Shown here: positions 1 through 5,406 of the stretch, one piece after another
Layout: each line of letters begins with the position of its first letter
How positions within the stretch are numbered: the first letter of the stretch is position 1
The notes under the pieces: model-generated
What the model was told of the DNA's origin: nothing
Databases searched by the model: none
The model's input: the letters and a program-made list of their open reading frames with translations, nothing else
Made by a program: the position numbers and the translations under genes
Assembly: GCA_937928665.1 (NCBI GenBank)
Contig: CALFVM010000192.1
Location: forward strand, 1 to 9,020
Direction: 5' to 3'
DNA: 9,020 nt
Source of the DNA: an uncultured Candidatus Methylacidiphilales bacterium
GTDB taxonomy: Bacteria; Verrucomicrobiota; Verrucomicrobiia; Methylacidiphilales; CALFVM01

Positions 1-113
1 AAGCCCCCTCCCCCATGCGATCCGGGTGGCAGGCGAAAGGCCAGAAACAAACCCGTGCCAGCCATGGCGCAAAAGCCCAGCCAGAGTGCCAGATTGAGCA
101 CCCGCAGCCACAT
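1..113 (-). CDS. DUF4405-like membrane protein, N-terminal fragment (runs off window)
   Basis: An open frame starts at the ATG whose first base is position 113 and runs without a stop to the window edge, giving 37 codons. The peptide begins MWLRVLNLALWLGF and continues through a hydrophobic helix of about 20 residues to a FRLPPGSHGGGG stretch. The order 'leucine-rich helix, TG, LAFRLPPG' resembles, from memory, the first helix of DUF4405 or cytochrome-b-like small membrane proteins, in which a histidine-bearing second helix follows. That second helix lies outside the window, so the family is not proven. The gene starts about 50 bases after the permease stop on the same strand, so it is probably the third gene of the arsR operon. 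The alternative is a short unrelated membrane protein. No clear Shine-Dalgarno sequence precedes the ATG. Confidence 0.55.
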   Translation of the reverse strand, partial: MWLRVLNLALWLGFCAMAGTGLFLAFRLPPGSHGGGG

Positions 114-162
114 GGTGCGCGGAGTAAGCGTCGAGGTTCTCTCGGATGGGGAAGGTCGGTTC

Positions 163-1458
163 TTAGAGGTTTCCATAGATCCATCCCGAGAGAGTGGCCA
201 TGCCGACAACCAGCGCCGCGTAGACCAGGGTCCGCCGGGCACCGAAGATTTTCCCCAGAGCCAACAGGTTGGGCAGGCTCAACGCCGGACCGGCCAGCAA
301 CAAGGCCAGGGCCGGACCCTGGCCCATGCCGTTGCCGATTAAGCCCTGTAGAATCGGGATTTCCGTCAAAGTGGCGAAATACATCAGGGCCCCTACCAGC
401 GAACTGAGAAAAACCGCGCCGAGCCCATTGCCGCCCACCGCCGTCGCCACCCAAGCAGAAGGAATCCATCCCTCATGTCCCGGACGGCCCAACAGGAGTC
501 CGGAGAGGAAGACCCCCCCGAGCAGCAGGGGCGCAATCAACTTGGTGAAATCCCAGGTCGCCATCCACCACTCCCCCAGTTCGCCTTCCGCCGATGAGGA
601 GATCCAGACCAGCCCGGCGACGCCCACGCTGAACGGGATCATCACCTGGTCACCGGCCAGCGCGGCGGCCAGAGCCACGCTTCCGGCCACCCCGATCCAT
701 TTTCCGCCCGGCACGCCAAACCAGAAGTGCATGGCCAACCCCAGACCCAGCGCGCAGACCGAGACGATCCACCACTTGGCGGCCGCCAGCAGACCAAACA
801 ATCCGGAGGCCTCCGCTTCGCTCCAGTTGGCGAAAATCAACAGCACCACCATCAAGCCGATCCACACCACCGTTTGCCCCAGCGGACGCGGTGACGGATC
901 CGGATCGGGCAGCACAGCCGCTAGCTGGGCCTTAGCTGCTTCAGACTTGCGGAACACCCAGGCCATGACCAACCCGATCAGCCCGGCAAAGACCACCGCC
1001 CCCAGCACCCGGGCCAACCCCAACTCCCATCCGAGAATCCGTGCAGTCAGGATCACCGCCAGCACGCTGATAGCCGGCCCGGAGTAGAGAAAAGCCACTG
1101 CGGGACCCAGCCCCGCCCCCATCCGCCAGATTCCGGCAAATAAGGGCAACACCGTGCACGAACACACCGCCAGCACGCTTCCCGACACCGAGGCCATCCC
1201 ATAGGCCACGGGCTTCGACGCCTTCGGCCCCAGATAACGCATCACCGATTCCTGCCGCACAAACGTGGCGATGGCACCGGCAATGAAAAAGGCCGGCACC
1301 AGACAAAGCAGCACATGCTCCCGGGCATACCAGCGCGTGAGGGCCAGGCCTTCTCCAACCGCCGCCTGGAATCGCCCCGAGTCCAGCGGCAGGTAATAGC
1401 ACAGAGCAAACACCCCCACCATCCAGGCCAACGCTTTCCACTCGATTCGTGGTTTCAT
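163..1458 (-). CDS. COG0701/DUF318-family permease (ArsP/YraQ-like)
   Basis: This is a 431-residue polytopic inner-membrane protein. It shows the two-repeat design of COG0701 permeases. The first repeat has a CSC motif (residues 99-101) followed by LPLFAGIWRMGAGLGPAVAF and a SGPAIS segment. The second, near residues 363-401, has TEIPILQGLIGNGMGQGPAL and an AGPALSLPN segment. Members next to arsR are usually taken as metalloid or organoarsenical exporters (ArsP is one), but many have no assigned substrate. The start chosen is the ATG at 1458, because MKPRIEWK leads directly into helix 1. A GTG at 1506 would add 16 residues that merely translate the operator, and would overlap arsR by 13 bases. 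Neither start has a good Shine-Dalgarno sequence. The gene follows arsR by 35 bases and carries its own copy of the arsR operator at its start. Function as an efflux permease is likely; the substrate is inferred from context. Confidence 0.85.
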   Translation of the reverse strand: MKPRIEWKALAWMVGVFALCYYLPLDSGRFQAAVGEGLALTRWYAREHVLLCLVPAFFIAGAIATFVRQESVMRYLGPKASKPVAYGMASVSGSVLAVCSCTVLPLFAGIWRMGAGLGPAVAFLYSGPAISVLAVILTARILGWELGLARVLGAVVFAGLIGLVMAWVFRKSEAAKAQLAAVLPDPDPSPRPLGQTVVWIGLMVVLLIFANWSEAEASGLFGLLAAAKWWIVSVCALGLGLAMHFWFGVPGGKWIGVAGSVALAAALAGDQVMIPFSVGVAGLVWISSSAEGELGEWWMATWDFTKLIAPLLLGGVFLSGLLLGRPGHEGWIPSAWVATAVGGNGLGAVFLSSLVGALMYFATLTEIPILQGLIGNGMGQGPALALLLAGPALSLPNLLALGKIFGARRTLVYAALVVGMATLSGWIYGNL

Positions 1459-1480
1459 ATTTCTATATCTATCGAAATAC
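1457..1480 (-). promoter_or_regulatory. Second ArsR-type operator, at the permease start
   Basis: On the plus strand the arms ATATTTC (1457-1463) and GAAATA (1474-1479) form an inverted repeat separated by the ten bases TATATCTATC. It matches the operator upstream of arsR at 20 of 24 positions. It lies between the arsR stop and the permease ATG and touches that ATG. A TTGAAC at 1483-1488 (minus strand) could be a -35, but no well-placed -10 fits: the best match at 17 bp spacing would put transcription start beyond the ATG. The site may therefore act on read-through transcription or on an unusual promoter. Binding by the ArsR encoded next door is inferred from the duplication. Confidence 0.65.
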
Positions 1481-1493
1481 TGGTTCAAAAAAT

Positions 1494-1814
1494 TTATCGT
1501 TCGCACGCTGTCGGACTGAGCAGCGGTTCGGCTTCCGGCGTTTCCAGGCAGCGGATGAAGCGCGCCACGCAGGGCAGGCTCAGGCGGTAAAAAATCTGCT
1601 GCCCCCGCTTGTCATCCGTCACCAAGCCCGCTTCCCGCAGCACCGAGAGATGATGCGAAACGGTGGACCAGCCCAACCCGCAGCATCGCACCAATTCACA
1701 AACACATTTTTCCTCGCCTCCGCTCAGTTCCTTGATGATGCGGACCCGGGCCTCGGCAGAAAGGGCGGCAAAGACCCGGGCCATTTCGCGGCAGCTGATT
1801 TTCTTCCTCGCCAT
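1494..1814 (-). CDS. arsR: ArsR-family metalloid-responsive repressor
   Basis: This is a 106-residue winged-helix protein of the ArsR/SmtB family, of typical length. It reads FAALSAEARVRIIKEL (helices 1-2), then CVCEL (residues 37-41), then the recognition helix WSTVSHHLSVLREAGLV (49-65), and a wing with RGQQIFYRL (70-78). CVCEL matches the CVCDL As(III)/Sb(III) thiolate motif at the start of the DNA-binding helix-turn-helix of E. coli ArsR. Cys44 and Cys45 follow closely, and further cysteines lie at 82, 89 and 104. Release of DNA on binding trivalent arsenic or antimony is the expected mechanism. The ATG at 1814 was chosen because the domain begins right there. An upstream extension in frame to 2036 would translate the operator and has no family resemblance. 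The operator sits 7 bases before the start, so autorepression is likely. The permease follows. Confidence 0.9.
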   Translation of the reverse strand: MARKKISCREMARVFAALSAEARVRIIKELSGGEEKCVCELVRCCGLGWSTVSHHLSVLREAGLVTDDKRGQQIFYRLSLPCVARFIRCLETPEAEPLLSPTACER

Positions 1815-1820
1815 GAAGGT

Positions 1821-1849
1821 TATATTTCTACATTCATCGAAATATGCAA
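1821..1849 (-). promoter_or_regulatory. arsR promoter with ArsR operator between -35 and -10
   Basis: An inverted repeat with 7-base arms, ATATTTC (1822-1828) and GAAATAT (1839-1845), has a ten-base centre, TACATTCATC. On the minus strand a possible -35, TTGCAT (1844-1849), and -10, AATATA (1821-1826), are spaced 17 bases apart, so the operator fills the promoter. The predicted transcription start falls at or within a base or two of the arsR ATG, which would make a leaderless or nearly leaderless mRNA. The repeat is seen directly. Promoter function and ArsR binding are inferred. Confidence 0.7.
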
Positions 1850-2113
1850 GGAAAAACCGCCCGGATCGGGACATTCCAGCTATCTGGCAGGAGCACCTCG
1901 AAACCAGCCGGGCCCCTCTTTTCTTTCCCCATTCTGTCGGGGCGGCCTGAAACGGCCGCAGGCAACACCTGGCCGTGTGGCCCAACCCCATCTCATGCGG
2001 CATCAGTGCCCTATGTCGCCCATACCCAGGCTCCACCGATCGAGACCCAGGAGATCGCTGGGCGAGGTGGGGTCTGACTTGGCCACCAAGCCGGTTTCGG
2101 CGGGGGGGAGCGA
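1846..2113. other. Gap without a convincing gene between arsR and the DUF2231-like gene
   Basis: Frames here are open only by high GC content, and none resembles a protein family. The minus frame that continues upstream from arsR (to 2036) reads through the operator and looks random. Two small perfect hairpins are present: GCGGCC/GGCCGC with a six-base loop (1942-1959), and CCCAG/CTGGG with a seven-base loop (2046-2062). Neither is followed by a T-run on either strand, so neither is a clear intrinsic terminator, though one could help end the transcript of the gene that stops at 2114. Confidence 0.5.
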
Positions 2114-2596
2114 TTAATCATCATCCGGCTTGGGATGGTGACGCTTCTTGTCCGGTTGGCCATGGGGCGTGCCCGGTTGGTAGGCCCCAACCACGCCGGG
2201 CGGCACGCGGAAATCGGGTCGGCGGATTTTTCCTCCGGACTCCGCTATCCAAGCACCCGCACCGACGCTGGCCAAACAGGCTAAAGCGGCCGTCAGACCC
2301 ACCACCTGGCTCCATGAAGTTCTCCAGAAGGCGAGAAGCAGACCCAGCGTGGACCAAGCCGCACTGGCATAGAGAACCTTTGCCCAGGCTTCAGCACGGT
2401 GTTCATGGATTTCCAGAAACGCTTTGGCTGCGGGATCGAGATAGGGCTGGACAGGCCCTTCCTCGTAACGCTCATCAGCGTTTTCTCCGGTTTCCATCAC
2501 CCGTGGAGTGACCCATCCGGATAACGCCGCGATCAGCAGACCGGCCAGGAGGGTCGTGCGATGCCGAGTCAGGATGCCGAGGAGGAGGGGAAGCAT
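2114..2596 (-). CDS. Small membrane protein, DUF2231-like, unknown function
   Basis: This is a 160-residue protein with three clear hydrophobic helices at about 14-31, 74-91 and 97-117. A soluble acidic segment between helices 1 and 2 holds EIHEHRAEAW (residues 62-71). Helix 3 runs into GGKIRRPDF (121-129). The histidine-plus-glutamate patch and the GGxIRxPxF exit motif recall DUF2231-type membrane proteins, some of which are suspected to be redox- or heme-linked; this is a recollection of the pattern, not a confirmed match. The tail is basic and then acidic (PDKKRHHPKPDDD). The ATG at 2596 is the only sensible start, and no Shine-Dalgarno sequence is visible. Just upstream lies a long AT-rich stem ending 3 bases before the ATG. 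The gene lies 154 bases after cbpM on the same strand. It may be read with that operon or alone. Confidence 0.7.
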   Translation of the reverse strand: MLPLLLGILTRHRTTLLAGLLIAALSGWVTPRVMETGENADERYEEGPVQPYLDPAAKAFLEIHEHRAEAWAKVLYASAAWSTLGLLLAFWRTSWSQVVGLTAALACLASVGAGAWIAESGGKIRRPDFRVPPGVVGAYQPGTPHGQPDKKRHHPKPDDD

Positions 2597-2599
2597 GCG

Positions 2600-2654
2600 A
2601 AGAACACGAAGAAAAAAAGGCGAAGGCGTATTCCGGGTTTTCTTTCATGCTCTT
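2600..2654 (-). repeat. Imperfect AT-rich inverted repeat / wobble-paired stem before the DUF2231-like gene
   Basis: A 16-base left arm (2600-2615, AAGAACACGAAGAAAA) and a 17-base right arm (2638-2654) are complementary except for one bulge and two mismatches. In minus-strand RNA both mismatches become G-U wobbles, so the stem is essentially continuous in that transcript with a loop of about 22 bases. Its 3' arm is U-rich and ends 3 bases before the start codon at 2596. The TTCTTCGTGTTCTTCG-like arm resembles a tract I recall as dispersed in Verrucomicrobiota/Planctomycetes genomes. It could be a mobile or dispersed repeat, a terminator-like element for cbpM, or a translation-control hairpin. 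Confidence 0.45.
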
Positions 2655-2750
2655 TATGGTTTTGACGGCGAAAAATGGGCCGGGAATTGGAGCTACGGCC
2701 ATTTGGATAAGGCAAAGATGCTGTCCCCGCGCCGAGACAAACTGCTCCCG

Positions 2751-3080
2751 TTACCGATGCTGCTGCCGCCGTTCTTCCCGAAGACATTCGATTTCGTGGA
2801 GGAGATCCAGGATGAGTTTCAGACCGGTGTCGTTAACCTGGCACGTTGCCCGCAGATGCTCGATGCGACGGAGCTGACGCAGGCACTCGATATCGAACAG
2901 GGCGGTCTCCCCGGGTGTGTCGGTGGTGGTGGGACGAATAAAGCCCTGCTCCTGGTAGTGGAGAACGGTTTTGGGATGCACGCCCGCCAGTTCGGCAATG
3001 ACTTCGATCGAATAGCGGGTGTCGGTTTCGACGTGGTAAACCGGAGAATCGCCGGCGGGAGGAGAAGGGTCGGAGGTCAT
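2751..3080 (-). CDS. cbpM: CbpM-like MerR-type chaperone modulator
   Basis: This is a 109-residue protein. After a proline-rich lead of about 20 residues comes a MerR-like winged helix, RYSIEVIAELAGVHPKTVLHYQEQGFIRP (residues 22-50). The wing (TTDTPGETALFDIECLRQL) and a helical tail ending in charged residues (EIECLREERRQ) follow. It is close in size to CbpM (about 100 residues), which binds the J-domain of CbpA and restrains it, and also resembles HspR, the MerR-type heat-shock repressor. Its ATG overlaps the stop of the J-protein gene as ATGA (3077-3080), so the two are translationally coupled, which is typical of cbpA-cbpM. The upstream extension in this frame is a shadow of the J-protein gene. 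The role as co-chaperone inhibitor rather than DNA-binding repressor is inferred from this pairing, and HspR-like DNA binding is not excluded. Confidence 0.85.
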   Translation of the reverse strand: MTSDPSPPAGDSPVYHVETDTRYSIEVIAELAGVHPKTVLHYQEQGFIRPTTTDTPGETALFDIECLRQLRRIEHLRATCQVNDTGLKLILDLLHEIECLREERRQQHR

Positions 3081-4072
3081 GGTGTTGTGGATGGATGCGT
3101 GGCGACGGGGCGGGGCCGGAACGTGGAGACATCGCGCAGCTTCTCCCAGGCGGCACGCTCCTCGGAATTGAGAGAAGTGGGCAGGACCAGGTTCAGGATG
3201 ACGAAGAGGTCGCCTTGTTCGCCGGTCTTGCCCTTGGGCAGGCCAAGTCCGCGCAGGCGCATCTTTTGGCCATGTTCCGCGCCGGGCGGGATGCGAAGCT
3301 TGACGGAGCCATCCAGTGTCGGGACGACCACCTCGGCACCGAGCACGGCCTCCCACGGAGCCAGATCAAGTTCGTGATAAAGGTCCGCATCCCGGCTGGT
3401 AAAGTCAGGATGGGCCGCGTGCCGCACGCGCAGGTAAAGATCGCCGGCCGGACCTCCCTGATGGCCAGCTTCACCCTTTTCCGGCACGCGAATCCGGCGG
3501 CCATCAATCGCCCCGGGCGGGATACGCACGCGAAAGGTGCGGGTTTCGACCTGGCCGGTTTCCCGGTTGAGCATTTGCAAGGAGAGCGATCGCACCGTGC
3601 CGTGCATGGCTTCTTCCAGCGTCACGAGGATATCGCCCTCAATGTCCTGGCCACGCGAGGCATCCCGGCCCTGCCGAGCCCGGTCCGTTGGGCCGTCGGG
3701 GGTGCCCGGCGGAAATCCATAAAAACGCCCACCGCTGAAATAGCGCTCGAAGAAATCGCTGAAGCCGGTGCCGCCAAAGTGGAACTCCTGCCCGAAATCC
3801 TCGTCCTGCGCGGCAGTAAAGGACCAAGCACCGCGCTCAGGGGCGGCTTGCCGGGTGCTGAGCTGATCATACTTCGCACGCTTTCCCGGATCACTGAGGA
3901 CCTCATAGGCTTCGTTGATTTCCTGAAACTTCGCCCCCGCTGTTGATTTATCCTTCGCCACATCCGGATGGTGAGTCCGGGCCAGTCTGCGAAAGGCTTT
4001 CTTGATTTCTTCAGGGCTAGCGTCGCGGGCGACGCCGAGCGTGGCATAATAGTCTTTGAAGGAAGTCGGCAT
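3077..4072 (-). CDS. cbpA: Type-B J-domain co-chaperone (CbpA/DnaJ-like)
   Basis: This is a 331-residue co-chaperone that would stimulate DnaK ATPase and bind unfolded clients in the cytoplasm. The J-domain spans about 7-70 with the HPD loop at residues 35-37 and KKAFRRLARTHHPD before it. A glycine/phenylalanine-rich linker follows (about 95-125, FGGTGFSDFFERYFSGGRF). Two C-terminal beta domains run about 143-222 (ending DLYLRVRHAAHPDFTR-like) and 225-300 (LAPWEAVLGAEVVVPTLDG, then LRIPPG...GDLFV). There is no CxxCxGxG zinc module, so it is CbpA-type rather than full DnaJ. The length is slightly above E. coli CbpA. The start is the ATG at 4072, four residues before the J-domain lead FKDYYATLGV. 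The neighbour cbpM overlaps its stop by 4 bases. No dnaK or grpE is in view. A weak promoter lies in the divergent gap upstream. Confidence 0.93.
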   Translation of the reverse strand: MPTSFKDYYATLGVARDASPEEIKKAFRRLARTHHPDVAKDKSTAGAKFQEINEAYEVLSDPGKRAKYDQLSTRQAAPERGAWSFTAAQDEDFGQEFHFGGTGFSDFFERYFSGGRFYGFPPGTPDGPTDRARQGRDASRGQDIEGDILVTLEEAMHGTVRSLSLQMLNRETGQVETRTFRVRIPPGAIDGRRIRVPEKGEAGHQGGPAGDLYLRVRHAAHPDFTSRDADLYHELDLAPWEAVLGAEVVVPTLDGSVKLRIPPGAEHGQKMRLRGLGLPKGKTGEQGDLFVILNLVLPTSLNSEERAAWEKLRDVSTFRPRPVATHPSTTP

Positions 4073-4207
4073 GACTCAGCGCGGAGGACTCTATGCCAAC
4101 GGCCGAGGAGTTCAATCATCTGGAAAAAAAACCATCACCGGCCCCTCCTTCGTCAGGTACACGTGAATTGACTTTATTTGTCGCCTGCCCGCGCTTGGCT
4201 TGATCTG
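4073..4207. promoter_or_regulatory. Divergent intergenic region between cbpA and the MOSC-MobA gene
   Basis: These 135 bases must hold promoters for both directions. For cbpA (minus strand) TTGAAC (4110-4115) and TAGAGT (4088-4093) are 16 bases apart, each matching the sigma-70 consensus at four of six positions. Transcription would start only about 9 bases before the ATG. For the plus-strand gene a TTGACT at 4168-4173 is the best -35, but no good -10 follows. A run of eight A residues lies at about 4123-4131. I see no heat-shock inverted repeat of the CIRCE or HAIR type. Confidence 0.3.
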
Positions 4208-5302
4208 ATGATCGTCCGGCATCTGTTTATCTCGCCCGGCCACAACTACCGCGGCCACCACGGAGGCGAGGCGGGTCATCACCCGATCGTGGAAGTGCCG
4301 CGAATCGAATGTGTGGCCGGAAGCGGGATCGTGGGCGACCGTTATTTCAACCATCAACCGGATTTCAAAGGGCAGATCACCTTTTTCGCCTGGGAAAATC
4401 TGGTGCGGATGTGGGACGAACTCGGCATCCCGGACGCCCGACGCGCGCCGTCGGCCACCCGGCGCAACGTGATCACCGAGGGGTTGGATTTGAACGCACT
4501 CATCGGCCGGGAGTTTGAACTGCAGGGCGTCCGTTTTCTGGGCATAGAGGAATGCCGCCCGTGTTACTGGATGAATGGAGCGATCCACCCAGAGGCCGAA
4601 GCCTGGATGAAAGGCCGGGGCGGCCTACGGGCGAAGATCCTTGTCAGCGGCACGTTGCAAGCCGCATCCCCAGGGTTTTTGGGTGAAGAAAAATGCGGTC
4701 CGGCCTCTGCCTCCTCCCTTTTCTCTGTCCTCCTCACCGGCGGTCAATCATCCCGGATGGGCCAGGACAAGGCTCTGCTGACCATCCATGGTGTCCCACT
4801 TTGGTCACGTCAGGTGGAAGTCCTGCGTGCCGTGAACGCGGGCGCCGTCGCGGCCATCGCGGTCGCCGCCGGGCAACGTCCGGATTGGCTGCCGGAGGAT
4901 ATCGTCTGGATTCCGGACACGGTAGGTGCGCAGGGTCCGCTGGCCGGGTTGATCGCCTCGTTGGAATGGGTGGGCCACCGCTCAGGCACCCACCTGCTAG
5001 CCCTCGCCGTTGATCTGCCGAACATCGACGCCCCCACCCTGCGCAACCTCTGGCAGGGGTGTGCTCCAGGGCGCGGCGCGGTTCCCACGATGGGCGAACA
5101 TTATGAGCCGCTGGCCGCCATTTATCCGGTGGAAGCCCTCGACACCTTACGCGCGGCCGCTGCTGCCTCACGCTGGAAGTTGCAAGGCATCCTCGCTGAA
5201 CTGGTCGCCTCCACTCTGCTCCAACCGATCCGCGCAGATCATCCTGAGCCCTTTCACAATCTGAACACCCCGGAAGATCTCGCCGTTTTTGGAAATTCCT
5301 AA
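4208..5302 (+). CDS. mobA: MOSC domain fused to MobA (molybdenum cofactor guanylyltransferase)
   Basis: This is a 364-residue two-domain protein. Residues 1-150 form a MOSC domain: GIVGDRYF (40-47), a KGQITFF segment, RRNVITEGLDLNALIG (85-100), and ECRPCYW (115-121) with the cysteine pair. MOSC domains carry sulfur or bind the molybdenum cofactor, as in the MOCOS C-terminal domain and YiiM. Residues about 170-364 form a MobA nucleotidyltransferase. They show LLTGGQSSRMGQDKA (175-189, the GTP-binding loop), AQGPLAGL (241-248), AVDLPNI (267-273, where many relatives have a C-D-M/T-P motif) and NLNTPEDL (351-358). MobA joins GMP to molybdopterin to make the bis-MGD-type cofactor. The ATG at 4208 starts the MOSC fold directly; a TTG ten codons upstream adds nothing recognisable. 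moaA follows 104 bases later. The fused reading frame is continuous, and the junction is a short linker at about 150-170. Confidence 0.9.
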   Translation: MIVRHLFISPGHNYRGHHGGEAGHHPIVEVPRIECVAGSGIVGDRYFNHQPDFKGQITFFAWENLVRMWDELGIPDARRAPSATRRNVITEGLDLNALIGREFELQGVRFLGIEECRPCYWMNGAIHPEAEAWMKGRGGLRAKILVSGTLQAASPGFLGEEKCGPASASSLFSVLLTGGQSSRMGQDKALLTIHGVPLWSRQVEVLRAVNAGAVAAIAVAAGQRPDWLPEDIVWIPDTVGAQGPLAGLIASLEWVGHRSGTHLLALAVDLPNIDAPTLRNLWQGCAPGRGAVPTMGEHYEPLAAIYPVEALDTLRAAAAASRWKLQGILAELVASTLLQPIRADHPEPFHNLNTPEDLAVFGNS

Positions 5303-5351
5303 GCAGGGCGTTGAGCAGGCGCGGTCGGTTGCCTGCAGCATGCGATAGGGA

Positions 5352-5379
5352 TTGTTCTTCCGAGGTCGGCGGTTATTTT
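5352..5379 (+). promoter_or_regulatory. Possible moaA promoter
   Basis: In the 104-base gap before moaA, TTGTTC (5352-5357) and TATTTT (5374-5379) are 16 bases apart, in the only AT-rich part of the gap. GTGAG at about 5393-5397 could be the ribosome site for the ATG at 5407. The gap may simply be internal to an operon, so a promoter is not certain. I see no convincing Moco riboswitch fold. Confidence 0.3.
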
Positions 5380-5406
5380 AAACAGAATGGTCGTGAGATT
5401 TTCAAC

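Noticed and set aside
15..407. Plus-strand open frames over the permease end (15-407, 55-342, 269-1087)
   Set aside because: They lie antisense to a clear COG0701 permease and have low-complexity, arginine/proline-rich shadow composition.
1942..1959. GCGGCC-TGAAAC-GGCCGC hairpin as a terminator
   Set aside because: The six-pair stem is perfect but is not followed by a T-run on either strand; kept only as a note in the gap description.
1815..2036. In-frame N-terminal extension of arsR to 2036
   Set aside because: It would translate through the promoter-operator and adds 74 residues without ArsR-family similarity; the ATG at 1814 begins exactly at the domain.
2508..3377. Long plus-strand frame of 289 residues opposite cbpM and cbpA
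   Set aside because: It is antisense to two well-supported genes and shows no recognisable domain; a GC-driven shadow.
3095..3946. Plus-strand frame of 283 residues opposite the J-domain gene
   Set aside because: Its composition mirrors the antisense of a conserved protein; the minus-strand HPD motif and beta domains settle the coding strand.
5303..5406. Moco riboswitch upstream of moaA
   Set aside because: The gap is only 104 bases and shows no series of helices that I can match to the Moco RNA motif.
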